Source: Commensalibacter communis
GTDB lineage: Bacteria; Pseudomonadota; Alphaproteobacteria; Acetobacterales; Acetobacteraceae
Assembly (NCBI RefSeq): GCF_947179015.1
Contig: NZ_CAMXCM010000001.1
Location: 359,387 to 423,386 of the forward strand
Direction of reading: 5' to 3'
DNA: 64,000 nucleotides
The position numbers and the translations under genes were made by a program. This document shows positions 18,019 through 27,405 of the stretch, piece by piece. The notes under the pieces are model-generated. The model made no database searches. It was given only the letters and a program-made list of their open reading frames with translations, and was not told the DNA's origin. Positions within the stretch are counted from its first letter, which is position 1. Each line of letters opens with the position of its first letter.

Positions 18019-18466
18019 ATATTGTAAAATAAATTGGATTAGGACGAGGTCTTTTCATTCCCTTTTCTTCAGCTGATTTGATTAAATCTTGCAACGTAAC
18101 TTTTGTAGCTTCTTTTAGTATTTTGTGATCTGTTTCTTCCCAAAAAGGTTTTATAACCTGTTGATATAAAGGGGAGGAAATTTCTGTATATTTTTCTTTT
18201 TCTTGAACTGAAATCGCTTGTATTATACTAGCAACAGTAATTAATCGCTTTGGTTTGGCAAGGTGATATCCACCGTGGGGACCTCTAGTACTTTCCAAAA
18301 TAGAAGCTTTAGAAAGTAATTGTAACAAAGGCTCAATACTTCGTTTAGGCAAAGTTGTTCTTGTCGATATATCAGCAGCACTGACTGTATTGTTTCGACT
18401 TGAATAAAAAGCAACATCTGTCACAATTAAAAGAGCAATGATTGCTCGATCTTGTCTTAAAAGCAT
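18017..18466 (-). CDS. Rrf2-family transcriptional regulator, cysteine-free (CymR-like)
   Basis: A 149-residue winged-helix regulator. The Rrf2 signature is clear: an N-terminal helix (LLRQDRAIIALLIVTDVAF), the helix-turn-helix around SAADISTRTTLPKRSIEPLLQLLSKA, and the wing LESTRGPHGGYHLAKP. Family members IscR, NsrR and RirA hold an Fe-S cluster with three cysteines; this protein has no cysteine at all, so it cannot. CymR, a cluster-free member, represses cysteine metabolism and is controlled through CysK. Here the gene is divergent from cysK. I chose the ATG at 18466, with GGAAAG just upstream, over a TTG at 18478. Confidence 0.82.
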   Translation of the reverse strand: MLLRQDRAIIALLIVTDVAFYSSRNNTVSAADISTRTTLPKRSIEPLLQLLSKASILESTRGPHGGYHLAKPKRLITVASIIQAISVQEKEKYTEISSPLYQQVIKPFWEETDHKILKEATKVTLQDLIKSAEEKGMKRPRPNPIYFTI

Positions 18467-18560
18467 AAATCTTTCCAAAGTTAGTTATTGAACATTAAAA
18501 AATATTTAATATTATTAAACATAGATATTATATTATTTTAGTAAAAAAAATAGGTTTTTG

Positions 18561-18593
18561 TACAAAAAATTATATTATATACAAAAAAATATA
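18561..18593. promoter_or_regulatory. Candidate operator repeats in the Rrf2-cysK divergent promoter
   Basis: Two near-identical direct repeats, TACAAAAAATTATA (18561-18574) and TACAAAAAAATATA (18580-18593), begin 19 bp apart in the 171-bp gap between the regulator and cysK. The spacing is close to two helical turns, so both would lie on the same DNA face. The gap is extremely AT-rich, so chance similarity is possible. Confidence 0.35.
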
Positions 18594-18637
18594 GTAATAT
18601 ATTGAATTATAATATTTATAATTGGGGATTAAATTAG

Positions 18638-19621
18638 ATGGTTGATATACAAGGGAATGACTTTGGCTTCTCAAAGGCAAGAGGTAAAATTTATAATTCG
18701 TTATTGGAAACCATTGGTGGCACGCCGTTGGTACGTCCTTCGAATTTATTAAAAAAGGATCAAATTGCTGCTGATATTTTATTAAAATTAGAATGCTTTA
18801 ATCCTTTGGCATCTGTAAAAGATCGGTTAGCGGCAGCTATGGTTTTACAGGCTGAAGCTGATGGAATTATCAGCCCACATAAAACAATTTTGGTTGAACC
18901 AACATCTGGAAATACTGGAATTGGTTTAGCGTTCATTGCTGCGGCAAGGGGGTATCGCTTGATTGTAACGATGCCTGAAAAAGCGTCGATAGAACGTCGA
19001 AAAATGATGCGTTTTTTAGATGCTCAATTAGAGTTAACTCCTGGGCATTTAGGAATGGCAGGGGCAATTGCACGTGCAGAGGAAATTGTTGAAACAACTC
19101 CAAACGCATGGATGCCAAAACAATTTGAAAATCCAGTGAATGCAACAATGCATGAATTCACAACTGCTGAAGAAATTTGGCAAGATACAGAGGGTAAAGT
19201 TGATATCGTTGTTGCTGGTATTGGAACAGGTGGTACGATCACAGGAATTGCAAACGGGCTTAAAAAACACAATAGTGCTATTGAAATCTATGGTGTCGAG
19301 CCTGCAGAAAGTGCTGTACTAAACGGTGAGGAACCTGGTCCTCATGGTATCCAAGGAATTGGTGCTGGATTCAAACCAAAAGTTTTAGAAATGGATTTGA
19401 TTAAGCAAGTATTAATGGTTTCAGAAAATGATGCCTTAGCTGCATCTCGTAGACTAGCTAGTCTTGATGGTATTCCAGTTGGAATTTCTTCGGGTGCGGC
19501 ATTACATGCTAGTTTAATGCTGGCAACTCGCCCTGAAAATAAAGGGAAAATGATTGTTGCCATAGCGCCTTCATTTGCAGAGCGTTATTTATCGACACCT
19601 TTATTTAATAATTTGGGATAA
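18638..19621 (+). CDS. cysK: Cysteine synthase A (O-acetylserine sulfhydrylase)
   Basis: A 327-residue PLP enzyme that makes cysteine from O-acetylserine and sulfide. The Schiff-base lysine is K61 in NPLASVKDR; the substrate-binding TSGNTG is at 89-94; the PLP phosphate loop GTGGTITG follows in the second half. The C-terminal part keeps GISSGAA. About 16 residues precede the usual family start. It is divergent from the Rrf2 regulator and ends at a strong terminator, so the pair forms a self-contained regulator-target unit. CysK rather than CysM is favoured by the overall pattern (ILVEPTSGNTGIGLAF). Confidence 0.93.
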   Translation: MVDIQGNDFGFSKARGKIYNSLLETIGGTPLVRPSNLLKKDQIAADILLKLECFNPLASVKDRLAAAMVLQAEADGIISPHKTILVEPTSGNTGIGLAFIAAARGYRLIVTMPEKASIERRKMMRFLDAQLELTPGHLGMAGAIARAEEIVETTPNAWMPKQFENPVNATMHEFTTAEEIWQDTEGKVDIVVAGIGTGGTITGIANGLKKHNSAIEIYGVEPAESAVLNGEEPGPHGIQGIGAGFKPKVLEMDLIKQVLMVSENDALAASRRLASLDGIPVGISSGAALHASLMLATRPENKGKMIVAIAPSFAERYLSTPLFNNLG

Positions 19622-19638
19622 CAATATTATATTAATTC

Positions 19639-19670
19639 AAAAAAAGCGGGAGTTACCCGCTTTTTTTTAT
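19639..19670. terminator. Bidirectional terminator between cysK and the OmpA-like gene
   Basis: Stem AAAAAGCGGG (19641-19650) with CCCGCTTTTT (19656-19665), 5-nt loop AGTTA, T-run on the plus strand and A-run on the other side, so it can stop both convergent transcripts. Confidence 0.9.
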
Positions 19671-19683
19671 TTGTGATCGTTAA

Positions 19684-20835
19684 TTAACGTAGAATAATTT
19701 CTACACGTCGATTTTGTGCTTCGCGTACATTTGGACCTGTTGGTACTAATGGGTTTTCTGATCCATAGCCATGAATATCTATGTTACTTGCTGGGACACC
19801 ATTTTTAATCAATTCAGCTTTGATTGAACGTGCTCTTTTAAGAGAGAGAGCAATATTATAACGTTTGCCTTGTTCATTAGGAGCTGCAGAAGTATCGGTG
19901 TATCCGTCAGCTTCAATACGTGTACTACGAACACTATTATATGCTAGTGCCGCTTCTTTAACGATAGATACAGCATGATCGTTTAAAGCATAACTGTCCC
20001 ATGCAAAGAATACCAAATATGTGCGTGACTTTCTTGAGGATGGAACGGTTGGTGTTGTATCAACAGGCTGTGTAGGAGGAGGGGCTGGATTGAATTCGTA
20101 TCTCAACCCTAATAAAATAGAATGATTGAAATAGGTAGTTGTATCTCTATTTCCACGTGCTTGGCTATAGGCATGAGTCGTATTATAGCCACCTTGTGTT
20201 CCCCAAACATCGGCAGTGTGGCTTTGTGGACCTAGCATCGTCCAAAAACGATATTCCGTCGTAAAGGAGAGCCCGACAACCCAAGGCGTTGGAAAGGACA
20301 AACCACCAATTGCTTGATAGGAAAAATTACCAAATGTTCCGCCGAGATGTTCTGTAAGACGATTATCTGTGGTGCGAAGTTTTACACCATTCATAGATGA
20401 CCATCCATACCCAATACCTGCACCGAAATAAGGAAAGATATAGGGGCTACCAACATCCATATCAAAAAGAGCATTTGCCATAAAACCATAAGTTTGTTGG
20501 CGTCCTTGGCCCCAGGCTTTATAAGAGCCTAGATTCTGATATCTTAACGGATTGTTACGATAGTTTCCTTCGATTTCAACACGGAAACCATTTCCAAGGC
20601 CATAACCAAGGCTTGTGACTGCGGTTGCACCAGGTGTATATTTATCCCGTCCACCTGGCATAAATTTATTTAATCGTACAACTTGATCTTGGTTAAAGCT
20701 TACTCCGCCTGCTCCTGAAACGTAAATCCCTCGAACAGGCTGTGCTTTAGCAGTAGAGGATAAAAGAGGCATTACACAATAAGATGCTGAAAGGCTGAAT
20801 AGGGATGTCATTAATAGACGAAAGCGTAAATTCAT
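19684..20835 (-). CDS. OmpA-family outer-membrane protein
   Basis: A 383-residue protein with a signal peptide ending near AKA-Q, an N-terminal 8-strand-type beta-barrel (about residues 35-255, with repeated aromatic and glycine strands such as GIYVSGAGGVSF and YIFPYFGAGIGYGW), a proline-rich linker (PPPPTQP) and a C-terminal OmpA peptidoglycan-binding domain (about 265-383). The latter shows DGYTDTSAAPNEQGKRYNIALSLKRA and the closing NRRVEI pattern. It tethers outer membrane to cell wall and is likely abundant. Start ATG at 20835. The barrel region resembles the outer-membrane barrels of Acetobacteraceae, but I assign no specific symbol. Confidence 0.88.
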   Translation of the reverse strand: MNLRFRLLMTSLFSLSASYCVMPLLSSTAKAQPVRGIYVSGAGGVSFNQDQVVRLNKFMPGGRDKYTPGATAVTSLGYGLGNGFRVEIEGNYRNNPLRYQNLGSYKAWGQGRQQTYGFMANALFDMDVGSPYIFPYFGAGIGYGWSSMNGVKLRTTDNRLTEHLGGTFGNFSYQAIGGLSFPTPWVVGLSFTTEYRFWTMLGPQSHTADVWGTQGGYNTTHAYSQARGNRDTTTYFNHSILLGLRYEFNPAPPPTQPVDTTPTVPSSRKSRTYLVFFAWDSYALNDHAVSIVKEAALAYNSVRSTRIEADGYTDTSAAPNEQGKRYNIALSLKRARSIKAELIKNGVPASNIDIHGYGSENPLVPTGPNVREAQNRRVEIILR

Positions 20836-21025
20836 CTTAACCTTTAAACTCCTGTTAAGTGTAGCTGCTGTTGTTTATAGTACAATAATCATTTTGGAAT
20901 AGCGTGTTTTTTTATAAGAAAGAAGCAAAAAATTATTTTTTTGAAAAAAGTTTTATTTTTGTCATACAAACATCACATATTACTCATGATTTTTAAGTAT
21001 AAGAACTAAGTTAAGCTGATAGAAA

Positions 21026-22615
21026 TTATTCGCTAGGAATAAAATTTAGTAATTGTTTATAAAGTGTTGGTTTAAGGATTAACATGTTCGCGATATCAAG
21101 ATCAGCATCAGTTCCCAAAGCAGCTGGACAAGCACTGCGGATATTTTGAATAATTTTTGCATCCAGAGGGGCTCGTGCTTTTCGAGAGGATACAACGCTG
21201 TCTTTATAAAAAGATGTAGGTGTTTTTAAAGAATCTAATTGTTTTTTTATAAATTGCTCGCCTCGGCTGGTGCATAGTTGTGGCATGACACCCAATCCTT
21301 GGAGGGGCCATCCTAATGGTGCTAGAACTCGACTCCATGTAACGAATAATTCACCTTCATCAGGCAATTGTGCAATGGTTTGCACCAATCCTTTTCCTAA
21401 GGTTGTGCTGCCTACAATGACTGCTCTTTTATGGTCAGAAAGAGCCGCTGCCAGAATTTCTGCTGCACTCGCAGTATGTCCGTCAACTAAAATGACGATA
21501 GGTATCCCTTGGGTCAGGTCTCCTCCTTGAACGGCCCAAATATGATTTGCATCATCAAAGCGCCCTTGAGTGGTTGCAGCAATACCATTATCTAATAACA
21601 GCGCAGCACTTGTAATTGCTTGTTGTAATACGCCACCACGATTACCGCGAAGATCGATAATTAAGCCCTTTATTTTCATATCTTGTATTGCTTGATCTAG
21701 GTATTGGCTGATTTCCTCGGCTGTATCTGTTGAAAAAGAAGTGATTTTTAGCATCACAATATTATTGCTAGTAAATGCGAAAACAGTTGCTGGGGGAACA
21801 GATGCTCTTTTTATACGAACTGTTTTGGTCTTTTTGTTACTAGCCATACTAACCGTTAGGGAAATAGTTGTATTTTCCTTACCCCTTAACCATTTTTTAA
21901 CCGTGTCTAATGATTGTTTAGCTGTTTTTTTACCATCCACTGCATATAAGCGTTGACCTACCATTAGCTGCGTTTCCCATGATGGGCCATTGGGATTAAT
22001 AGAAGATATAATAAAATAGTTGCCTTGTTTAATTAAAGAAATTCCTGCGCTGGCGTCACCACCATCGCGTATGTCTCGATCGGTAACGGCAGAACTAGGG
22101 GCGACATAACGAGAATACGGATCCATATGATCGAATAGCTCGTCAAAAAACGCCTGTATAATTGCTTGCTTACCAATAGATTGGATTGTGTTTGAATTCT
22201 GCCAAGCATTGTACCAGATATTTATAACGCTTTGTGACCATAATTTGATATTGTCAGCTGAAGGAGGGATTGGCGTACTATAAAGCAGTTTTTGGGCTTT
22301 ATATAAATTTAATTGTCCTTTTTCCTCTTTGATAGAAAAGGCAGGATCGATCGCGTTTAAGCCATTCAACCCCCATAAACATAATTGTTCGATAGAATGT
22401 TCATCTAGCGTTCTGGGTTGTAAAAATGTCAACGCTGTGGCGATAATATTAATGTAATTATTTTGATCGAAATCTTTGTCGCTTGAATGCACTGTGCTGG
22501 GTTGGGGTTGTTGTGCAATGGCAAAAGAACAACTCATCGCTATTAAGAAAGTTACGACAAGTAATATCTTTAAGAGTCGTTTGCAACAAGGCGTTATTGA
22601 AAGAACAAGTTGCAT
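21026..22615 (-). CDS. S41-family carboxy-terminal processing protease
   Basis: A 529-residue exported serine protease of the CtpA/Prc family. A signal or anchor segment (LLKILLVVTFLIAMSCSFAIAQ) is followed by a helical cap domain, a PDZ-like region (DASAGISLIKQGNYFIISSINPNGPS ... VDGKKT) and the S41 core. The catalytic pair is S383 in GHTASAAEIL and K408 in LGKGLVQT, 25 residues apart as in Prc. Substrate recognition segment LRGNRGG is present. I prefer the ATG at 22615; a TTG at 22633 would add six residues. Such proteases trim periplasmic proteins or activate peptidoglycan enzymes; no adaptor gene is adjacent. Confidence 0.85.
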   Translation of the reverse strand: MQLVLSITPCCKRLLKILLVVTFLIAMSCSFAIAQQPQPSTVHSSDKDFDQNNYINIIATALTFLQPRTLDEHSIEQLCLWGLNGLNAIDPAFSIKEEKGQLNLYKAQKLLYSTPIPPSADNIKLWSQSVINIWYNAWQNSNTIQSIGKQAIIQAFFDELFDHMDPYSRYVAPSSAVTDRDIRDGGDASAGISLIKQGNYFIISSINPNGPSWETQLMVGQRLYAVDGKKTAKQSLDTVKKWLRGKENTTISLTVSMASNKKTKTVRIKRASVPPATVFAFTSNNIVMLKITSFSTDTAEEISQYLDQAIQDMKIKGLIIDLRGNRGGVLQQAITSAALLLDNGIAATTQGRFDDANHIWAVQGGDLTQGIPIVILVDGHTASAAEILAAALSDHKRAVIVGSTTLGKGLVQTIAQLPDEGELFVTWSRVLAPLGWPLQGLGVMPQLCTSRGEQFIKKQLDSLKTPTSFYKDSVVSSRKARAPLDAKIIQNIRSACPAALGTDADLDIANMLILKPTLYKQLLNFIPSE

Positions 22616-22823
22616 CGCAATAGTTTCAATCAATGGAAATGTTACATGCCTTAATAGGACTAGAATCGTATTTCTCCGATTAAAGTAGAGTGAGCAATTA
22701 AATTACAAAAGATATTAAGTACAGAACTTCGTCAAAAAGAACAGTGATTATTGATACAAAAGTAAAAGTTGTAATAAAATTACACTGATTGTTACATAAA
22801 ATATACATAACAATCATGTGGAT

Positions 22824-25418
22824 TCAGTCTTTTTTTGTCTTTTTACGAGAAGTTGTTTTTTTTGCTGTAGAAGTTGTGGCTTTCTTCTTTTTAGTTTTTT
22901 CTTTGGTGGATTTGCCTTTCTCTTCCAAAATAGACAACGCAGTTTCTAGAGTAAGCGTGTCGCCATTATCCCCTTTCGGTAGGGGGGCAACTGTTTTTTT
23001 ATGTTGCAAGTAAAATCCAAAACGTCCTTTGCGTAACAAAATAGGTTCTTTATCTTTTGGATGGGCGCCTAAATTTTGAATAGAGGCCATTTTTTTCTCA
23101 ACGACTTCCAATGCACGGGGAAGATCAACGGTTAAGACATTATCCGATTTATCCAAGGAAGCAAATATATTCCCGACTTTGATATATGGTCCAAACGGCC
23201 CCAAGCCTGCTTGAATCGCTTCTCCAGTGGTTGGGTATTGGCCTAAAGTGCGTGGAAGGGATAGTAATCCAATCGCATCTTCTAGAGTCATGGCATTTCC
23301 ATCCATTCCTTTTGGAATAGTGGCACGCTTGGGTTTCTTCTTTTTATTTTCAGGATCTGCTTCGCCACATTGAATATAAAGTCCATAAGGACCACGTTTA
23401 AGGATAATGGATTCATCTGTTTCGGGATGGTTTCCGAGGGTGCGAGAACCCTCTTTTAATGTATCCTCTTCTTCTGGATTAGCACCATCAACCCCTAATC
23501 TGCGGGTATATTGGCATTCTGGGTAATTTGTGCATCCTATGAAAGCCCCATAACGTCCTAACTTAAGATGTAGTTTGCCACTATCACAAGCAGGACATTT
23601 ACGCGGATCAGATCCATCGGTAGACTCTGCAAAGAAATGATTGCCTAGATCATGATCTAATGCATCAATAACATCTGAGATTTTAAGATCTTTTGTTTGT
23701 TCGATTGCCTTGGAAAAATCATCCCAGAAATTGCGTAAAACCGTTTTCCAATTGACTTTACTATCAGATATATCATCCAGTTTTTCTTCTAGATTAGCAG
23801 TAAAGTCAACGTCAATATATCGTGTAAAGAAAGAAGTTAAAAAGGCGGTAACCAATCTTCCGCGGTCTTGAGGGATAAAATAACGATTTTCAAGCGTTAC
23901 ATATTCTCGATCACGTAGCACTCCCAAAATAGACGCATACGTAGAAGGTCTACCAATACCCAACTCTTCCATTTTTTTAACAAGGGAGGCTTCGCTGTAA
24001 CGAGGGGGTGGCTGCGTAAAATGCTGTTCTGGGATGATTGTTTTGGTTGTCGTATGTTCACCTTCTTTCATAGAAGGTAACATTGTTGAGCTTTCCTGTT
24101 TTGATGGATCTTTTTCTTGATCGTCAACAATATCTTTATAGAGTTTTAAAAACCCATCAAATGCGATCATTGAGCCTGTGGCTCTAAACAAATGCTCTTT
24201 GTTTGGATTAGCAAGTGTTACCGCAACTTGATCCAATTCTGCGGATTGCATTTGACTTGCAACGGCACGTTTCCAAATCAATTCATAGAGCTTTTTTTGA
24301 TCTGGTGTTAAATATGCCGCGATTTGATCTGGAGTATAGCTAATATTTGTTGGCCGTATTGCTTCATGTGCCTCTTGGGCATTTTTGGCTTTGCTCGTAT
24401 AGTGACGGGGTTTGGAAGGTAGATATTTATCCCCAAATTGAGTTTCAATATGTTGACGAATGGACGTAATAGCTTCACTTGCCATTTGTACGCCATCTGT
24501 TCTCATATAGGTAATTAACCCGACCGTTTCCCCACCAAGATCAACTCCTTCATAGAGTTGTTGGGCTGTGCGCATTGTGTTTTGTGCGCTCATATGTAAT
24601 TTACGAGAAGCATCTTGTTGTAAAGTCGATGTTGTAAAAGGGGGAGCTGGATTACGTTTTGTTTTTTTACGCTCAACAGCTTGAACAGCGAATTTTTCTT
24701 TTTGAAGGGTTTGTACAGCTTGCTGAGCTAACTCTTCATTGTTAAGATCAAATTGCTCTAACTTTTTACCTTGGAGTTGTGTCAGTTTCGCTGTGAATGC
24801 TACATTTTCTGAAGTTAAGAACGTGCCACTAATCGTCCAATATTCTTTGGATTTGAAGACTTCAATTTCAGCTTCACGTTCACAAATAAGACGCAACGCC
24901 ACAGATTGCACGCGTCCAGCACTGCGAGAACCTGGTAGTTTTCGCCATAGAATAGGAGATAATGTAAATCCAACCAAATAATCCAAGGCACGACGAGCAA
25001 GATAGGCTTCAATAAGCGGTTGATCTAGTTCTCGAGGGTTTTGCATTGCATGCTGGACGGCTTGTTTGGTAATCTCGTTAAAAGTTACCCGTTCAACATT
25101 AATGTTTTTAAGGAGTTTTTTATCCTCTAACATTGCTCTAACATGCCAAGAAATAGCCTCACCCTCTCTATCTGGGTCAGTTGCGAGATAGAGGTTTTTA
25201 GCACCCTTTAAGGCTTGTGATATGGCTTTAATCTGTTTCGTGCCACGTTCATCCGCAGCCCAATCCATAGCGAAATCTTCATCGGGACGAACACTGCCAT
25301 CTTTGGGCGGTAGGTCGCGAACATGACCAAAAGAGGCAAGAACAGTATATTGATTGCCAAGGTATTTATTGATTGTTTTAGCCTTAGCAGGTGATTCTAC
25401 TATAATGACGTCTGTCAT
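22824..25418 (-). CDS. topA: DNA topoisomerase I
   Basis: An 864-residue type IA topoisomerase that relaxes negative supercoils. The Toprim domain opens with VIVESPAKAKTINKYLG and later LATDPDREGEAI. The catalytic tyrosine is Y304 in GLITYMRTDG. The C-terminus carries one clear C4 zinc finger (CPACDSG ... GCTNYPEC), then repeated topoisomerase C-terminal modules with the pattern GPYGLYIQ and GRFGFYLQ, and ends in a lysine-rich tail common in alphaproteobacterial TopA. It is downstream of dprA, as in many alphaproteobacteria, with a 168-bp gap that could hold its own promoter. Confidence 0.96.
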   Translation of the reverse strand: MTDVIIVESPAKAKTINKYLGNQYTVLASFGHVRDLPPKDGSVRPDEDFAMDWAADERGTKQIKAISQALKGAKNLYLATDPDREGEAISWHVRAMLEDKKLLKNINVERVTFNEITKQAVQHAMQNPRELDQPLIEAYLARRALDYLVGFTLSPILWRKLPGSRSAGRVQSVALRLICEREAEIEVFKSKEYWTISGTFLTSENVAFTAKLTQLQGKKLEQFDLNNEELAQQAVQTLQKEKFAVQAVERKKTKRNPAPPFTTSTLQQDASRKLHMSAQNTMRTAQQLYEGVDLGGETVGLITYMRTDGVQMASEAITSIRQHIETQFGDKYLPSKPRHYTSKAKNAQEAHEAIRPTNISYTPDQIAAYLTPDQKKLYELIWKRAVASQMQSAELDQVAVTLANPNKEHLFRATGSMIAFDGFLKLYKDIVDDQEKDPSKQESSTMLPSMKEGEHTTTKTIIPEQHFTQPPPRYSEASLVKKMEELGIGRPSTYASILGVLRDREYVTLENRYFIPQDRGRLVTAFLTSFFTRYIDVDFTANLEEKLDDISDSKVNWKTVLRNFWDDFSKAIEQTKDLKISDVIDALDHDLGNHFFAESTDGSDPRKCPACDSGKLHLKLGRYGAFIGCTNYPECQYTRRLGVDGANPEEEDTLKEGSRTLGNHPETDESIILKRGPYGLYIQCGEADPENKKKKPKRATIPKGMDGNAMTLEDAIGLLSLPRTLGQYPTTGEAIQAGLGPFGPYIKVGNIFASLDKSDNVLTVDLPRALEVVEKKMASIQNLGAHPKDKEPILLRKGRFGFYLQHKKTVAPLPKGDNGDTLTLETALSILEEKGKSTKEKTKKKKATTSTAKKTTSRKKTKKD

Positions 25419-25586
25419 TGCTTCTCCAGGCGAGAATAAGATGAAAAGTGTAAAGTCGAAAATATAAAAAACAAAATACTATCGTTTTTTTTCAAAGAAG
25501 CAAATGTTATTTAATTGCCTTCTAATAATGTTTGGTAATCTTTTTGTAAAGGTAAGAAAGAAAATTTTAAAAGACTAACAATGATT

Positions 25587-26744
25587 TTAGCTGGTTAGAA
25601 TATATCCATTATGTTGAAAGATAATTTTGTTATTGATTTCAAGTAAAGTAATTGTGCTAAGTATTTCAGTGGCTGAATAAGAAAGATGACGAATAATTAA
25701 ATCAATAGGGATCGGTGTTGTCGACAGTAAAGCAATGATTTCATCTTCTATTGAATTGCATGTTGTTTCTTGAATGGTATCCATTGATTGTTTGTCAATT
25801 GTGGCAATAGAAGGCTCTATATCAGTAAATAAATCTGGTTTAAAAGGTTTATGATTGTTTGTAATGAATGGTGAAAGCTCTGGAATAATATCCAACGCAC
25901 TTTCCGTAAGAACTGCACCCATTCGTATCAGATTATTGCTGCCTTTACAGCGTGGATCCAAAGGTGATCCAGGCACAGCAAAGATAGGTTTGTTATAATT
26001 TAACGCAAGTTTGCTTGTAATCAGACTGCCAGAATTCAGAGCAGCTTCAATAACGACACATCCATGACATAGCCCTGCAATTAATCTGTTTCGACGAGGG
26101 AAATGAGTGGCTTGGGGAGAAGTGCCAAATGGAAATTCTGATATAATAACGCCTTTGTCGGCAATTTGCTTTTGTAGTTTTTCATGCTCTGTTGGATAAA
26201 CAATATCGATCCCGCATGCAATGGCTGCAATTGTAAAGCCTGTATATAAAGCACCTTTGTGTGCAGCCTGATCGATGCCTCTGGCTAAACCAGAAGTGAC
26301 ACCAATCGAATGTGCTGCTAAATCAGCAGCAAGACTTTCTGCGATACGAATACCGTGCATTGACGCATTTCTGGCTCCAACAATTGCAATATTTTGCTGA
26401 TGTAGAAAACCTGCGTTTCCCAAAACAGTAAGGACTGGAGGAGCATCATCTAATTGGGTCAATAATGCAGGATAGTCATCAAAGCCGTGAATGAGAAATT
26501 GTCCTTGAAGTTCAAAAGTTTTCTCAATTTCTTCAATGATAATAGAGAGAGGCGGTGGCGAAAAATACGTAGAGTTTTTTTTGTTTCTGAGTAACGAAGG
26601 TAATATATCTAAAGCTGCATCAGGTGTGTGATATTTTTTTAATAGCTGATGAAAGCGAATAGCTCCGATACCGTCTGTTCTTGCTAACCTTAAATAGGAA
26701 GATAGCTTTTGAATAGACAGGTTTTTGGATATCATTTTAGTCAT
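25587..26744 (-). CDS. dprA: DNA-processing protein DprA
   Basis: A 385-residue protein that loads RecA onto incoming single-stranded DNA during transformation. An N-terminal SAM-like helical region is followed by the Rossmann-fold DprA core with IAIVGARNAS, GVTSGLARGIDQAAHKGAL, FPRRNRLIAGL and ALNSGSLITSKLAL. The C-terminal 65 residues form a winged-helix domain. I chose the ATG at 26744, which overlaps the plsY stop by 8 bp; a frame extension to 26804 is possible but would run deep into plsY. It pairs functionally with comEC at 35635, which suggests natural transformation capacity. Confidence 0.92.
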   Translation of the reverse strand: MTKMISKNLSIQKLSSYLRLARTDGIGAIRFHQLLKKYHTPDAALDILPSLLRNKKNSTYFSPPPLSIIIEEIEKTFELQGQFLIHGFDDYPALLTQLDDAPPVLTVLGNAGFLHQQNIAIVGARNASMHGIRIAESLAADLAAHSIGVTSGLARGIDQAAHKGALYTGFTIAAIACGIDIVYPTEHEKLQKQIADKGVIISEFPFGTSPQATHFPRRNRLIAGLCHGCVVIEAALNSGSLITSKLALNYNKPIFAVPGSPLDPRCKGSNNLIRMGAVLTESALDIIPELSPFITNNHKPFKPDLFTDIEPSIATIDKQSMDTIQETTCNSIEDEIIALLSTTPIPIDLIIRHLSYSATEILSTITLLEINNKIIFQHNGYILTS

Positions 26745-27405
26745 TCGATGACTTTGATAAGGAAGATTGCTCTTTTTTATCTCCAATACGGGGTTCCGTG
26801 CCATCCATCAGACGTTGAATATTGGCGTGGTGCCGCCAGATAACCAACAGACTTATGATTAGGCTTGGAAAGAGTAGAGGTGCTTTTAAGTCAAACTGGG
26901 ATTCAATCATAACTAATAATGGCCACGCGATAAACGCTGATAATGCACCCATTGAAGAAATTTTCGATAATTTAGCGCCTAAAAGCCAAATAGCACAGCA
27001 TAAAGCGCCAGAAATTGGTGTTAACGCAAGTGCGGCACCAAGGCCCGTTGCGACACCTTTGCCGCCTTTAAAGCCTAACCATATTGGGAAGCAATGTCCA
27101 AGCACCACACAAATAGCAGCAATCGAAATCGCGGGATTAAGATTAGCCAGGCCAAAAATATACCCGCAAGCTACTGCAAATGTTCCTTTGCCCATATCGC
27201 ACAATAATGTGAGTGCTGCGAGTTTTTTATTACCTGTTCTTAGCACATTGGTTGCCCCAATATTGCCAGAGCCAATTTTACGAATATCCCCCATTCCGCC
27301 GAGTTGACTGATAAGCATCCCAAAAGGAATGCTGCCAATAAGATAGGATATCAACGCAATTCCGCCCATTAAAGGCATTTGAGAAGGGGGGATATGCCAC
27401 ATCAT
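26737..27405 (-). CDS. plsY: Glycerol-3-phosphate acyltransferase PlsY
   Basis: A 222-residue inner-membrane enzyme that transfers an acyl chain from acyl-phosphate to glycerol 3-phosphate, the first step of phospholipid synthesis. The three conserved PlsY motifs are present: SGNIGATNVLR, GHCFPIWLGFKGGKGVAT, and the C-terminal IWRHHANIQRL. About six membrane segments are visible. The ATG at 27405 overlaps the stop of the pyrC-like gene (ATGA), supporting this start over an upstream extension. The C-terminal tail is polar and serine-rich. Confidence 0.93.
   Translation of the reverse strand: MMWHIPPSQMPLMGGIALISYLIGSIPFGMLISQLGGMGDIRKIGSGNIGATNVLRTGNKKLAALTLLCDMGKGTFAVACGYIFGLANLNPAISIAAICVVLGHCFPIWLGFKGGKGVATGLGAALALTPISGALCCAIWLLGAKLSKISSMGALSAFIAWPLLVMIESQFDLKAPLLFPSLIISLLVIWRHHANIQRLMDGTEPRIGDKKEQSSLSKSSND

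Noticed and set aside
22824-23000. Lysine-rich tail of TopA as a domain shared with the two exported basic-tail proteins
   Set aside because: Lysine-rich tails are usual in alphaproteobacterial TopA and that protein is cytosolic; similarity is compositional only.
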